Origin: Methanolobus sp.
Lineage (GTDB): Archaea > Halobacteriota > Methanosarcinia > Methanosarcinales > Methanosarcinaceae
DNA length: 64,000 bases
Assembly (NCBI GenBank): GCA_029762595.1
Contig: JARVGJ010000005.1
Coordinates: forward strand, 29,227-93,226
Reading direction: 5' to 3'
The notes below the pieces were generated by a model, which was given only the letters and a program-made list of their open reading frames with translations, was not told the origin of the DNA and did not search any database. A program made the translations under genes and the position numbers. This document shows positions 1 to 8,862 of this stretch, in pieces (within the stretch, counting starts at the first letter, position 1; each line of letters starts with the position of its first letter).

Positions 1-2
1 GA

Positions 3-86
3 AACACAGTTACTGTAAGTTACAACGTAGATGATGCTGCTGGAAACAGTGCAACAGAAGTATCAGCAACCTTTACATCAGTTTAA
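3..86 (+). CDS. 3' end of a secreted/surface protein with Ig-like or HYR-like beta-domain (partial, truncated by window edge)
   Basis: Open frame NTVTVSYNVDDAAGNSATEVSATFTSV* from the window start; motif VSYNVDDAAGNSA is typical of bacterial/archaeal Ig-like or HYR-type repeats. Confidence 0.6.
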   Translation, partial: NTVTVSYNVDDAAGNSATEVSATFTSV

Positions 87-441
87 TCTACAATATGTTA
101 AACGATTGCATCTCAATATTTTGGGATGCATTTTTTTTATAACTAACAATTCATTATTATGCACAGATTATAACTGATAACAGGGCAGTAACAACTATTA
201 TTTTCTGACTATGTAGAAAACCCACTTTATATTTTATTTAAGTGCGTTTATTTAAAAATGATAACTCTTCAGAGTTTACTTGTCACAATAAAGACATGCA
301 GAGGATTAGTGTGTTTTGCCGAATAAGTACTTAATGTTTGTTGATAAAGCGCCAACTATATCGGGAAAATCAAGTCTTAAAATCCATAGTTGTAAATATT
401 AAAAAAGAAAACAACTCAAGAGCAGTTATTTAAATTGTTTA

Positions 442-635
442 GTAACTATTCAGCCTACAACAATCGGCCTATAGATACTGATTTCATCGAAACGGAGATG
501 TTTGTTCAATAACAACCTAAGAATCAAAAAAGCAATCAATAGCAACAATCAAAATAAATAATCCTAATAAAATTTACGTCTCAAATTTATGTTAAGGTTT
601 CGATTGATAGTGTTTTTATCAGGCTGAATAGTTAC
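442..635. mobile_element. MITE-like non-coding element with 15-bp terminal inverted repeats
   Basis: gtaactattcagcct (442-456) and its exact reverse complement aggctgaatagttac (621-635); directly flanked by attgttta (434-441) and attgtttt (636-643), an 8-bp target duplication with 1 mismatch; no ORF inside. Confidence 0.6.
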
Positions 636-639
636 ATTG

Positions 640-1130
640 TTTTTATTGAAAGAATTTCTTGATGAGAATTGTAGAGATATAGTAAAAATTGTTGAAGTGG
701 TTGATAAAGTAAAGACAAGAATTGGAATAAAAAAGGTTCCACATTTCAGTACACTTCATAAATTCATGACAATGCTGAGCTCTTTTTACTTTAGTGGATT
801 ATTATAACACACACTAAAAACATTTTGCTTATATAACTAAAAGGTAGAAGTTAAAGCTATCGATTCAAGTGGGTTAAGTAGTGGTCATTGTAGCATTACT
901 ATTCATGGAGAACAGGAAAGAAACGGAGATATTTATTAAAAACGAGTATTTCAATTGATACTGGAAAGTTTGTAATTAGTGGTTTTAAGATCATGTAAAC
1001 CTGTACATGATGCAAAACATGCAATAAAATTACTGAAGTAATTCCCTCCATGGTGCAACAAAATTCTTTGTTCTCTGGACTCAACTTTAGGACGAGCCGG
1101 TTCACCAACTTAAGAAATGATAGCCAAACA
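640..1130 (+). pseudogene. Degenerate IS5-type (DDE) transposase remnant
   Basis: Frame-broken segments [79 protein letters not shown] lie in order on the + strand with stops and frameshifts; they resemble IS5-group transposase blocks. Confidence 0.7.
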
Positions 1131-1257
1131 AAAGCGATTTTTCAGAATCATCACCACGAAGCTATTACCACAACAATACCCATCTCCATTCCCTTATCAT
1201 AATTTTAAGACGCAACTTTCAACTTTCAACTTACCTTAGCTAAAACACCATGACAGA

Positions 1258-2222
1258 TCAATTTCCAAGGAGCTGTTTCACCCTCTCATCTACAAGTCTA
1301 TTGATCTTTGATTCTATGATCGAGGCTGTATCAAAGTTTGAAACGGGTGCAAAATCCTGGATTTTAGCAGTTTTCTCTTTGGATATGATTCCGTTTGCTT
1401 TCAGGACGGCATCATCGACGTCGCGTCCGGAAAGGTGGACATACACGCTTGGCATATCTGAACCCTGTATCCATCCAAAATATAGATTCATCTGAGCTTC
1501 GGTCAGGTAGTTGGCCATATAGGTACATCTGGAATGGCGGAAGAGATGTGGATGTATCCTTTTTTTAACCTTAGCCTTTTTAGCGATTTTCTTGAGTCTC
1601 ATACGGATTGCATCGTAACGTAATATCTCAAGGGAGTCGCTTTTACTGCTCAAGTTGAACCAGAGTGGAGCGTTTGGATCATCTCGCTTGGGATGGATCT
1701 TTAGCCATTCTTTGAGGTACAGTACGCTCCATACAGCCCTTACTCGCATGAACCCCTTTTTTTCCCTTTAAGTTAATGATGGCTCCATGTTCATCAAAAG
1801 TCATGTGTTATGAGTTTTAATATATTGGGTTCATTCAGCAGAATATCCTCTGGTAGTTTCTGGTTCTTTTTTTTGATTGCAGTAGTGATCCATTTTGTAA
1901 GTGCAGGATTATCTTCATCGAATAACCATTTGTATAATTTTTTCAATGCGACCTTATAGTCATGTTTTGTCCACTCACTTTTATCGGACCTTTCTAAGTT
2001 TGCAATGTATCTTCGTATTACCTTTTCATCAGCTTTATCAAAATCAACCTCAATAGACAGTGCAATACTTTTTAATTTTGAAATGTATTTCAAGACCCTA
2101 TGTTCGCTCACCCCTTCTGTGAAGCAGTGATCAGCAAAACGTGAGATGACTTCTTTGTTCGCCGCATTCACACAGGGATGAGATGACTGTACATGTAGGT
2201 ATTTATAAAAAATTCCAAACAA
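1258..2222 (-). pseudogene. Tyrosine recombinase/integrase, frame-disrupted and internally deleted
   Basis: N-terminal SAM-like core-binding domain (1794-2222) and C-terminal catalytic half with HLFRHSRCTYMAN and Y...VHLSGRDVDDAVL (1258-1749); linking segment HMTFDEHGAIINLKGKKG is in another frame; the R-box (GCRIGE-like) region is absent. Confidence 0.8.
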
Positions 2223-2223
2223 T

Positions 2224-3018
2224 TTAGTCCATTACAATCTCCACCATGTTCTGTTCCCTTTCATCCCATACTCCATCGATGATCGCAAACACAACATTCC
2301 TGTTGTATAATGTTATCTCTATCGTGTGATTGGTTACTACCTGGGAAACCATCTGGTCTGTCCTGTTACCGTAACCGCCGTGGCTGCTGATGAAAGTGTA
2401 GGTGAGGGTATGTTGTGAAGGATATTGGGTGCTGGAATGGTAGTCTTCAAAGGCTAAGTTCGAACCGTCGAAATCGTACGTGGGCGCATTCATGATCCAC
2501 TCCTCAGCAATCATTTTTGCTTCATCCTCAGATATTGACATGGCATAGCTTCTCAGATCCGTCAATGCTTCATTTATTTCCTGCAGATTGGCAGGCATGT
2601 AGTCATTGAAGTATGGATCAATCTTTACATTTTTAGTCATTCCGTCCTGAGTCACTGTTATCTGTGCGGTTCCGGTGTCGGTAACAAGTGGCTGTCCTTT
2701 CTGTGGTTCGTAGAGTTCTTGCATCCCGGTAAAACCATTATTTCTTAGAAGATCAAGCAAGTTATTGCGAGTTTTACCGTCAATTGCTTTGATGTACCTG
2801 GCTGTCAGTTCATGCTCATAGTTGTAGTAACTGAGATTAACCGTCGTGGAGTTAATAACAAGTTCACTCACTGCCATCTCAGCTGGAGAGTATGCTCCGT
2901 ATGTCAAAAGGGTGATGACAGCGTCATCGTTTATCTCTGGTGTACTATTTTGTTCTTCTGTACATCCTGCACTGAGAATGACGATTGACAGAAGGAATAC
3001 TATTATAATTCGTTTCAT
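2224..3018 (-). CDS. Putative secreted lipoprotein
   Basis: MKRIIIVFLLSIVILSAGC signal peptide with lipobox; conserved family not recognised. Confidence 0.7.
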   Translation of the reverse strand: MKRIIIVFLLSIVILSAGCTEEQNSTPEINDDAVITLLTYGAYSPAEMAVSELVINSTTVNLSYYNYEHELTARYIKAIDGKTRNNLLDLLRNNGFTGMQELYEPQKGQPLVTDTGTAQITVTQDGMTKNVKIDPYFNDYMPANLQEINEALTDLRSYAMSISEDEAKMIAEEWIMNAPTYDFDGSNLAFEDYHSSTQYPSQHTLTYTFISSHGGYGNRTDQMVSQVVTNHTIEITLYNRNVVFAIIDGVWDEREQNMVEIVMD

Positions 3019-3594
3019 AGATCTCTCCATAATTGTTAATCTGTTCAAGTTTATGATTGCTGCTGATCTGTCAGCTATTATATAGTAATGTAATTTAACT
3101 TATTAAATAATTGTCTAAACTTCAAACAGAGTTGTAGTTATGGTTTTTGGGAAAAATGGGTGCTCAATATATATTGATGCTCCTTTTAGTTATGGACTTA
3201 ATGGGCTCTGTAGAAAACAGACATTTCATTTTATAATGGCATAATAATTTAAAAAGGATAAATCCCGGCTTTGTAGAAGTCCTCGTTTGAATAACAAATA
3301 CAGTTTTATACATTGTCAAGGTTATGGCATAATCGCTTGAATTTGACTGATTTTGCTAAATTCCACTACGTCCTTTCTATGATGTAATCTCTGACACTTG
3401 TAGAAAGGAAGTTAAATAATAAAAAAAATCAACATGTACCTTTTTGCTGTGGGTACTGTGGTGTTTCTATGAAACCCTTTTTTGAGATAGATCCTATATT
3501 AGAACGTTGGGATAACCTGGAATCCTTTTATTTACATTCATGCGATCATTTACTAGAAGTGCCCGTTATTTAAAACCGGCATCTTTTTACTTAT

Positions 3595-4107
3595 TCACTT
3601 TACAGGCATGCATATATCGATGATGTGATGATTCTGCGGATGTTCATCGGGGCTGTTCAAATATATCTCGTAACTTGCCCGGGACATGTCTATCTCAAGG
3701 TTATTTCCCATCAGCCACTCAACGACCTTTTCCCATGCAGGCCCATACTCTTGCGGTCCTGTCAGTTCTGCTTGCATAAGCACATATTTTCCTCCCGGGA
3801 GCTTTTTCTTTTTTATTTCCCCTTCCGCTTCAACGTCATCACCAATGGTCATGCACACATCCAGTTTGAGCTCTTCAGGAGGTGTAACAGCCGGATCATC
3901 ATAATAGGCAGACATCATAACCGTATCCTGTCCCATCAATTGCTTCGGACCCGCCCAGCCACAGAGTTTACCGAATAACTCTTCAAAGACCCCGGTGTTT
4001 CCCAAGTAGTTGCCAACATATGAAACATATGCCACATTTCTTTCTTCTATTTCTTTTATTACAGGCTCGCTTAATATTTCCAATCTGATCACCTTTTTTA
4101 ATATCAC
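3595..4107 (-). CDS. GyrI-like / AraC effector-binding domain protein
   Basis: Sequence pattern EERNVAYVSYVGNY...YDDPAVTPPEELKLDVCMTI...LPGGKYVLMQAELTGPQEYGPAWEKVVEWL...YEIYLNSPDEHPQNHHIIDICMPVK typical of GyrI-like domains. Confidence 0.85.
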   Translation of the reverse strand: MILKKVIRLEILSEPVIKEIEERNVAYVSYVGNYLGNTGVFEELFGKLCGWAGPKQLMGQDTVMMSAYYDDPAVTPPEELKLDVCMTIGDDVEAEGEIKKKKLPGGKYVLMQAELTGPQEYGPAWEKVVEWLMGNNLEIDMSRASYEIYLNSPDEHPQNHHIIDICMPVK

Positions 4108-4275
4108 GATATCTTCTGTATCACGTGCTATAAAAGCTCATAGGAAGTTAAGTGAAAGTGTTTATATGTGGCCTGAAAAAGGGAAGCACAACGACGATCA
4201 TATTCAAGTGGAGAAAAGAAGAAATAATTATTATATAAAATGTTTACAGAACAATCCGTTAAAGAGAGTTTGGTT

Positions 4276-5049
4276 TTATTTCCTCCCTCTGCTCCTTTTA
4301 TCCCTCACAAAAATAAGAACGCTCTTGCCGGCTCCACTCTGTGAGCGCTTATCTATATCAAAAAGACCTGTTGCCTCAACCAGTTCTCCCAGTTTCTTGT
4401 AGCCGTAGTTCCTGGGGTCAAAGTCGGGGCTGCGCTTGATGAGGTTTCCTCCAACTTCGGCAAGGAAAGCCCAGCCTTCATCATCGGCGGAATCTTCAAC
4501 TGCATTTCTCAGGTGGTTCACAAGTCTTGAATCACCTTTGAGCTCGTTCGTGCTCCACTTTTCATCTCTTTCTGAGGTCGTGACCGCTGAACCGGAAATT
4601 TCCTCTTTTCTCAGGTTCTCGGTGTAGATGAACTTATCACAGGCCGCAATGAACGCCTGCGGCGTTTTCTTTTCACCAAAACCATAGACCTTAAGGCCTG
4701 CTTCCCTTATTCTCTGGGACAGGCGCGTGAAATCACTGTCACTTGATACGATACAGAACCCATCGAGCTTTTCGGTGTAGAGCAGGTCCATGGCATCAAT
4801 TATAAGTGAACTGTCCGTTGCATTCTTCCCGGTGGTATATGCAAACTGTTGTATTGGCTGGATCGAGTGCTCAAGCAGGGAATCTTTCCATGAACCAAGG
4901 TTTGGTTTAGTCCAGTCCCCATAGATCCTTCTCACGCTTGCAACACCGTATATTGCTATCTCGTCCAGCAGACCTTCTATTATGGATGGCTGGGCATTAT
5001 CAGCATCTATCAGAACGGCCAGTTTATCCTGATTTGTGTTTTCTTCCAT
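4276..5049 (-). CDS. NYN (LabA/DUF88) domain protein with C-terminal OST-HTH/LOTUS domain
   Basis: N-term LAVLIDADNAQPSIIEGLLDEIAIYG...DSSLIIDAMDLLYTEKLDGFCIVSSDSDFTRLSQRIREAG (NYN); C-term LVNHLRNAVEDSADDEGWAFLAEVGGNLIKRSPDFDPRNYGYKKLGELVEATGLFDI (LOTUS). Confidence 0.9.
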   Translation of the reverse strand: MEENTNQDKLAVLIDADNAQPSIIEGLLDEIAIYGVASVRRIYGDWTKPNLGSWKDSLLEHSIQPIQQFAYTTGKNATDSSLIIDAMDLLYTEKLDGFCIVSSDSDFTRLSQRIREAGLKVYGFGEKKTPQAFIAACDKFIYTENLRKEEISGSAVTTSERDEKWSTNELKGDSRLVNHLRNAVEDSADDEGWAFLAEVGGNLIKRSPDFDPRNYGYKKLGELVEATGLFDIDKRSQSGAGKSVLIFVRDKRSRGRK

Positions 5050-5220
5050 TTTTCCTCCGCTTGGAAGCTTGTATTGATCATCCTTTTGTATAAGAACATC
5101 ATCAGTTTAAATTAAAAACCAGTATCATTATCACAGCTGGTGCAAAAAGCAAAGAAACAACCCTTCCATCTTTAGGAAGTACAATGGATAATTTTTCTTG
5201 TAAAAAGGAAAAGAAAACAT

Positions 5221-5562
5221 TTATTTATCTGCTTTCCTCAGCCCCTTCATTCTCTCAAGCTCAGCCTCAAGTTCCTTTATTTTCATTTCGTCTATCCTGT
5301 CTGCAAGTTCCCCAAGCTCCTGGTCTGCCATCTTTATCGAACTGTGCAGTTTCTCGATTATATTCTTCTCCAGGTTCAGCCTCTGCTTTTTTGTTTCATT
5401 GACAAGGTCCTCTACAAGTATCTTACCTTCTTCCTTGCTAAGCTTACCTGCTTCGACCTTCTCTTTGACAAATTCCCTTATTTTCTCTTCAGACAATGCA
5501 GCAAGCCCGGCACCAATCAGCGCGGCTGCTCCTAAAAGGCCTATTTTTTTCATTTTGTCCAT
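5221..5562 (-). CDS. Small coiled-coil, phasin-like protein
   Basis: Short hydrophobic N-terminus then heptad-rich helix EKIREFVKEKVEAGKLSKEEGKILVEDLVNETKKQ. Confidence 0.55.
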   Translation of the reverse strand: MDKMKKIGLLGAAALIGAGLAALSEEKIREFVKEKVEAGKLSKEEGKILVEDLVNETKKQRLNLEKNIIEKLHSSIKMADQELGELADRIDEMKIKELEAELERMKGLRKADK

Positions 5563-5906
5563 TTTACAAACTCCCTTTTCATATGTATTCCTGCATGTTG
5601 CATATTAGATTTCCCACAATTTCCTGTCCTGCCATTACTGGCATGAAAAGAAGCGGTCCACAATATACTTATCAGGATGCCATGCCCCACATAGTCACCC
5701 ATATTGGTATATATTCATTGGAAGTCCAAACTATATTAATGCACTGACTCAAAAATACCTCTTCCATCCTTTAATCATTCGTAAAAAACAATACCGATTA
5801 AAAATATTTTGCCCCGGCTCCCGGAGATGACAGAATACTTGTCGATACATTTTGCTTTCATATTCAGCAATAGTGTGAACTACCACCCTATAAGCAAAAA
5901 GGAAAT

Positions 5907-6182
5907 TCATGGCATCTCAAGGTGCCCACATCCGCAACTTCTTCCCAGGAATGTTGAGATCCTGTGTTTAAGAAGATGTATCTCATATTCGCTCATACTG
6001 CCAAGGAGGTCCTTATGCTCACTTTCGATATGTGCAAGCATATTCTCCTCTACCTCATCGATATCATTCCCAAGAGCTATGAAATTACAATTGCTGATTC
6101 CTACATCACTGCATTTAACCATTCTCATTTTCATAAGGACTGCTCCTTTGTTCTGAATGAAAAACAATGGATCTGGTGGCAT
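5907..6182 (-). CDS. DUF1059-like small protein
   Basis: CSDVGISNCNFIALGNDIDEVEENMLAHIESEHKDLLG pattern; start may be internal (MRMVKCSD). Confidence 0.6.
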   Translation of the reverse strand: MPPDPLFFIQNKGAVLMKMRMVKCSDVGISNCNFIALGNDIDEVEENMLAHIESEHKDLLGSMSEYEIHLLKHRISTFLGRSCGCGHLEMP

Positions 6183-6257
6183 ATAAACTTAGTTTTTTGA
6201 ACCGGAAGGGTTTACTATTTTCCTCCAGAGAAAATATATTTTTTAGCACATTAAATA

Positions 6258-7058
6258 TCATCCGTTCTGAGGAATATTGAAGCCATGTTGCTCCAGTATG
6301 GACCTGCCCTTTTCTCCTGTGATGAAATCTACCAATGTCTGTGATTCCTGACGGTGCGTGGTGGTTGAGACAACAGCTATCGGGTAGGTTATAGGTGAAC
6401 TCACAGGAACTGAACTGATTACCTCTATTTTATTTGCTTGTGCGGTCTTTATGTCCGTCTCAAACACAAATCCGGCATCCGCCTCTCCTCTTTCCACGTA
6501 AACTAATGAGTTTTTTACCGTGTCCCCTATCAACAACTTATTTTCCACGTCATTCCACAAGCCCTTTTCTATCAATGATCGTTTCGCATATTTTCCGACA
6601 GTTGAAGCATCCACATCTGTGAATGCTATCAGCTTCACTTCAGGCTTGGCCAGGTCTTCTATGCTTGTAAGATTGAGAACGTTGCCTTTTGGGACTATTA
6701 TTACAAGGGAACTAGCTGCAAATTCTCTCCGTGAATCTTTGTAAACGAATCCATTAGAATCCAGGATGTCCATTTGGATTCTATCTGCTGGTGCATACAC
6801 ATCTATAGGTGCCCCTCCTTCAATTTGCATTCTTAGGGAACCAGCATTTGCAAAGTTCATTATGACATCTATCTCAGGGTTTTCAGCCTCAAACTCTTTT
6901 TCTATATCTTCAAAGGCTTCTGTCAGTACTGCAGAAGCAGAAACTGTTATCTTTGTAGCATGTTCCTGTTCAGGAATCTTGTCAGCGCATCCGCTTGCAA
7001 TTAGTACAATTGTCAATATAACTGCGACAGCCAGTATGTATCTTTTGTTTAATATCAT
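6258..7058 (-). CDS. modA: Molybdate/tungstate ABC transporter substrate-binding lipoprotein
   Basis: Lipobox IASGC; ITVSASAVLTEAFEDIEKEFEAENPEIDVIMNFANAGSLRMQIEGGAPIDVYAPAD is a ModA signature. Confidence 0.9.
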   Translation of the reverse strand: MILNKRYILAVAVILTIVLIASGCADKIPEQEHATKITVSASAVLTEAFEDIEKEFEAENPEIDVIMNFANAGSLRMQIEGGAPIDVYAPADRIQMDILDSNGFVYKDSRREFAASSLVIIVPKGNVLNLTSIEDLAKPEVKLIAFTDVDASTVGKYAKRSLIEKGLWNDVENKLLIGDTVKNSLVYVERGEADAGFVFETDIKTAQANKIEVISSVPVSSPITYPIAVVSTTTHRQESQTLVDFITGEKGRSILEQHGFNIPQNG

Positions 7059-7110
7059 GCTTACTACCTTCTTTCAAGTGGCCTGAATGACAGCAAATAG
7101 GAGAACTGCG

Positions 7111-7134
7111 CGTTATGTTTGGCCATACCTAACG
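7111..7134. promoter_or_regulatory. ModE-like operator
   Basis: cgttatgtttggccatacctaacg, 24 bp, CGTTA/TAACG arms, 53 bp upstream of modA start; same length and arms as the E. coli modA ModE box as I recall it. Confidence 0.55.
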
Positions 7135-7502
7135 CACATTAATCTTGATTTACTATAAGTACTTTTCTAAATTTGTTTGTAGATAAGCTGCTTTTGTCTT
7201 TTATGGTGACAATTGGACTTTTACGGAGACCAAAAACCAAATATTGAGTCAATATCAAGGACAAGATCAAATCTCAATCGATTTATATAAAAAAATGAAC
7301 ATGTCAAATATGTACACTTTTAATACTAAAAATTGCATACATTCCATGTAAAAGGTTCTATACAATCATTTTTATATCCTTATATGTGGTTAAATAAACA
7401 ATAGAAATGTTCAACAAATTCTGCTTAGAAGGAAAAAGAGTTTTTCATATCTTCAAGTAACTTGGATCATGATATGTTCATTGATGTACAAAAGGTGTAA
7501 AC

Positions 7503-8780
7503 ATGGGAATGCTAGATGACGTAAAATCAAAGAAAAAACAGAAAGCTGCAGAGAACTGGATGAAAATGGGTGATTCTGCAAAAACAATTGAAAAACAGAT
7601 AGAGTACTATACAAAATCCCTTGATATCGATCCATATAACGCGCAAGCATGGTTCAAGAAGGGTAAGGGTCTGGAAAAGCTGGGGCGTTTTGAGGAAGCA
7701 AAAAAGTCCTTTGATCTTGCAGTAGAGATCGATCCCGATTATCAGGGGCTGGTTGATAAGAAATATGAGCCCTCTGTATCTTCGGAACCACAAATTGCAG
7801 ATGAGACTGAGTTCGTGGAGGAGTCCTCAGCTCCTGTTGTGGAAGAAACAAGTAATGATGAGGAGCAATGGATCGAAGAGGATCTGCAGCCTGTATCTGA
7901 AGAGATTCAAACACCTCAGAAAGATGAGTTTGGAAGGGCAGACGAATATTCTTTCAGGCCACCTTCAGGAGAAGAATCTGCATTTAGTAATATCTTTATC
8001 GGAGAAGACGATGATAATGGCACTCCTTTAACTGATAAAGAGAAAGCAGAGGACGTAGAAGAGGAAAATCTCTTTAGCACCGATCACAAGGCATCATCCC
8101 TGGATAATGAGCCCGAGACAATTTCCGGTGGCAGCTATATAGTCGGCAGGGAAGAAGTGAATGAAGAAGGAAACAAAGAAGAAAGTGAAAAAGAGAATGA
8201 AAGAGATCTCCCTTTTCCAAGTTCAGGATATGTTGAGGCTGAAAAGGAAACTCTGCCGGAAAGAGATATGAGTCCGGAAGAACAAGGCGTGTTCAAAAAA
8301 GAAGATGTTGCAGTGGCAGAAGAAGCTATAGATGGATCAACAGATAAAACAATAGGAATGGATGACATTATAAACAAAACCGCAGAAACCGGAACTGTAG
8401 ATACAAACTATGGCTATGTTGAAGAAAAGCAAGAGATAAGAGATGGAAATGAGAATACCTTCATTTCAAGCCCTGCAGGAGTTCCAAAAGCAGCTCCCTA
8501 TTCAGCCGCTTATGATGAAAACGTGATCAGTGGCAGGAAGCCAGAGCGTCCGGTTTCTGAAAAGATCCCGGTCAGTGGGGAGCATGCAGGGGCTGCTATA
8601 CAGAATAAGCAGGCTGCTGGTTATGATGCATCGTCAGGAACTATCACGACCCCAAGGTCAGTTGCAACTTCAGGAGCCGGACCCGTGGACATCAGGATAC
8701 CATTGAGTGAGGCAATCAAATTCTGGGCAATAGGCATTGTTGCAATGCTTATAGTTCTGATAATCTCCTCTGTTCTTTAA
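7503..8780 (+). CDS. TPR-repeat protein with long acidic linker and C-terminal transmembrane anchor
   Basis: TPR motif AWFKKGKGLEKLGRFEEAKKSFDLAVEIDPDY; C-term FWAIGIVAMLIVLIISSVL. Confidence 0.8.
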   Translation: MGMLDDVKSKKKQKAAENWMKMGDSAKTIEKQIEYYTKSLDIDPYNAQAWFKKGKGLEKLGRFEEAKKSFDLAVEIDPDYQGLVDKKYEPSVSSEPQIADETEFVEESSAPVVEETSNDEEQWIEEDLQPVSEEIQTPQKDEFGRADEYSFRPPSGEESAFSNIFIGEDDDNGTPLTDKEKAEDVEEENLFSTDHKASSLDNEPETISGGSYIVGREEVNEEGNKEESEKENERDLPFPSSGYVEAEKETLPERDMSPEEQGVFKKEDVAVAEEAIDGSTDKTIGMDDIINKTAETGTVDTNYGYVEEKQEIRDGNENTFISSPAGVPKAAPYSAAYDENVISGRKPERPVSEKIPVSGEHAGAAIQNKQAAGYDASSGTITTPRSVATSGAGPVDIRIPLSEAIKFWAIGIVAMLIVLIISSVL

Positions 8781-8862
8781 AAGACGGATGGGATAGATCT
8801 CTGCTGTTATTCAATGCCTTTACTTTGCTTTTTTCTTTTTCATTGTTTTGTGGATCTTAGCT

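Noticed and set aside
1258-2222. Programmed frameshifting in the integrase
   Set aside because: More than one frame change plus a missing catalytic block fits decay better than recoding.
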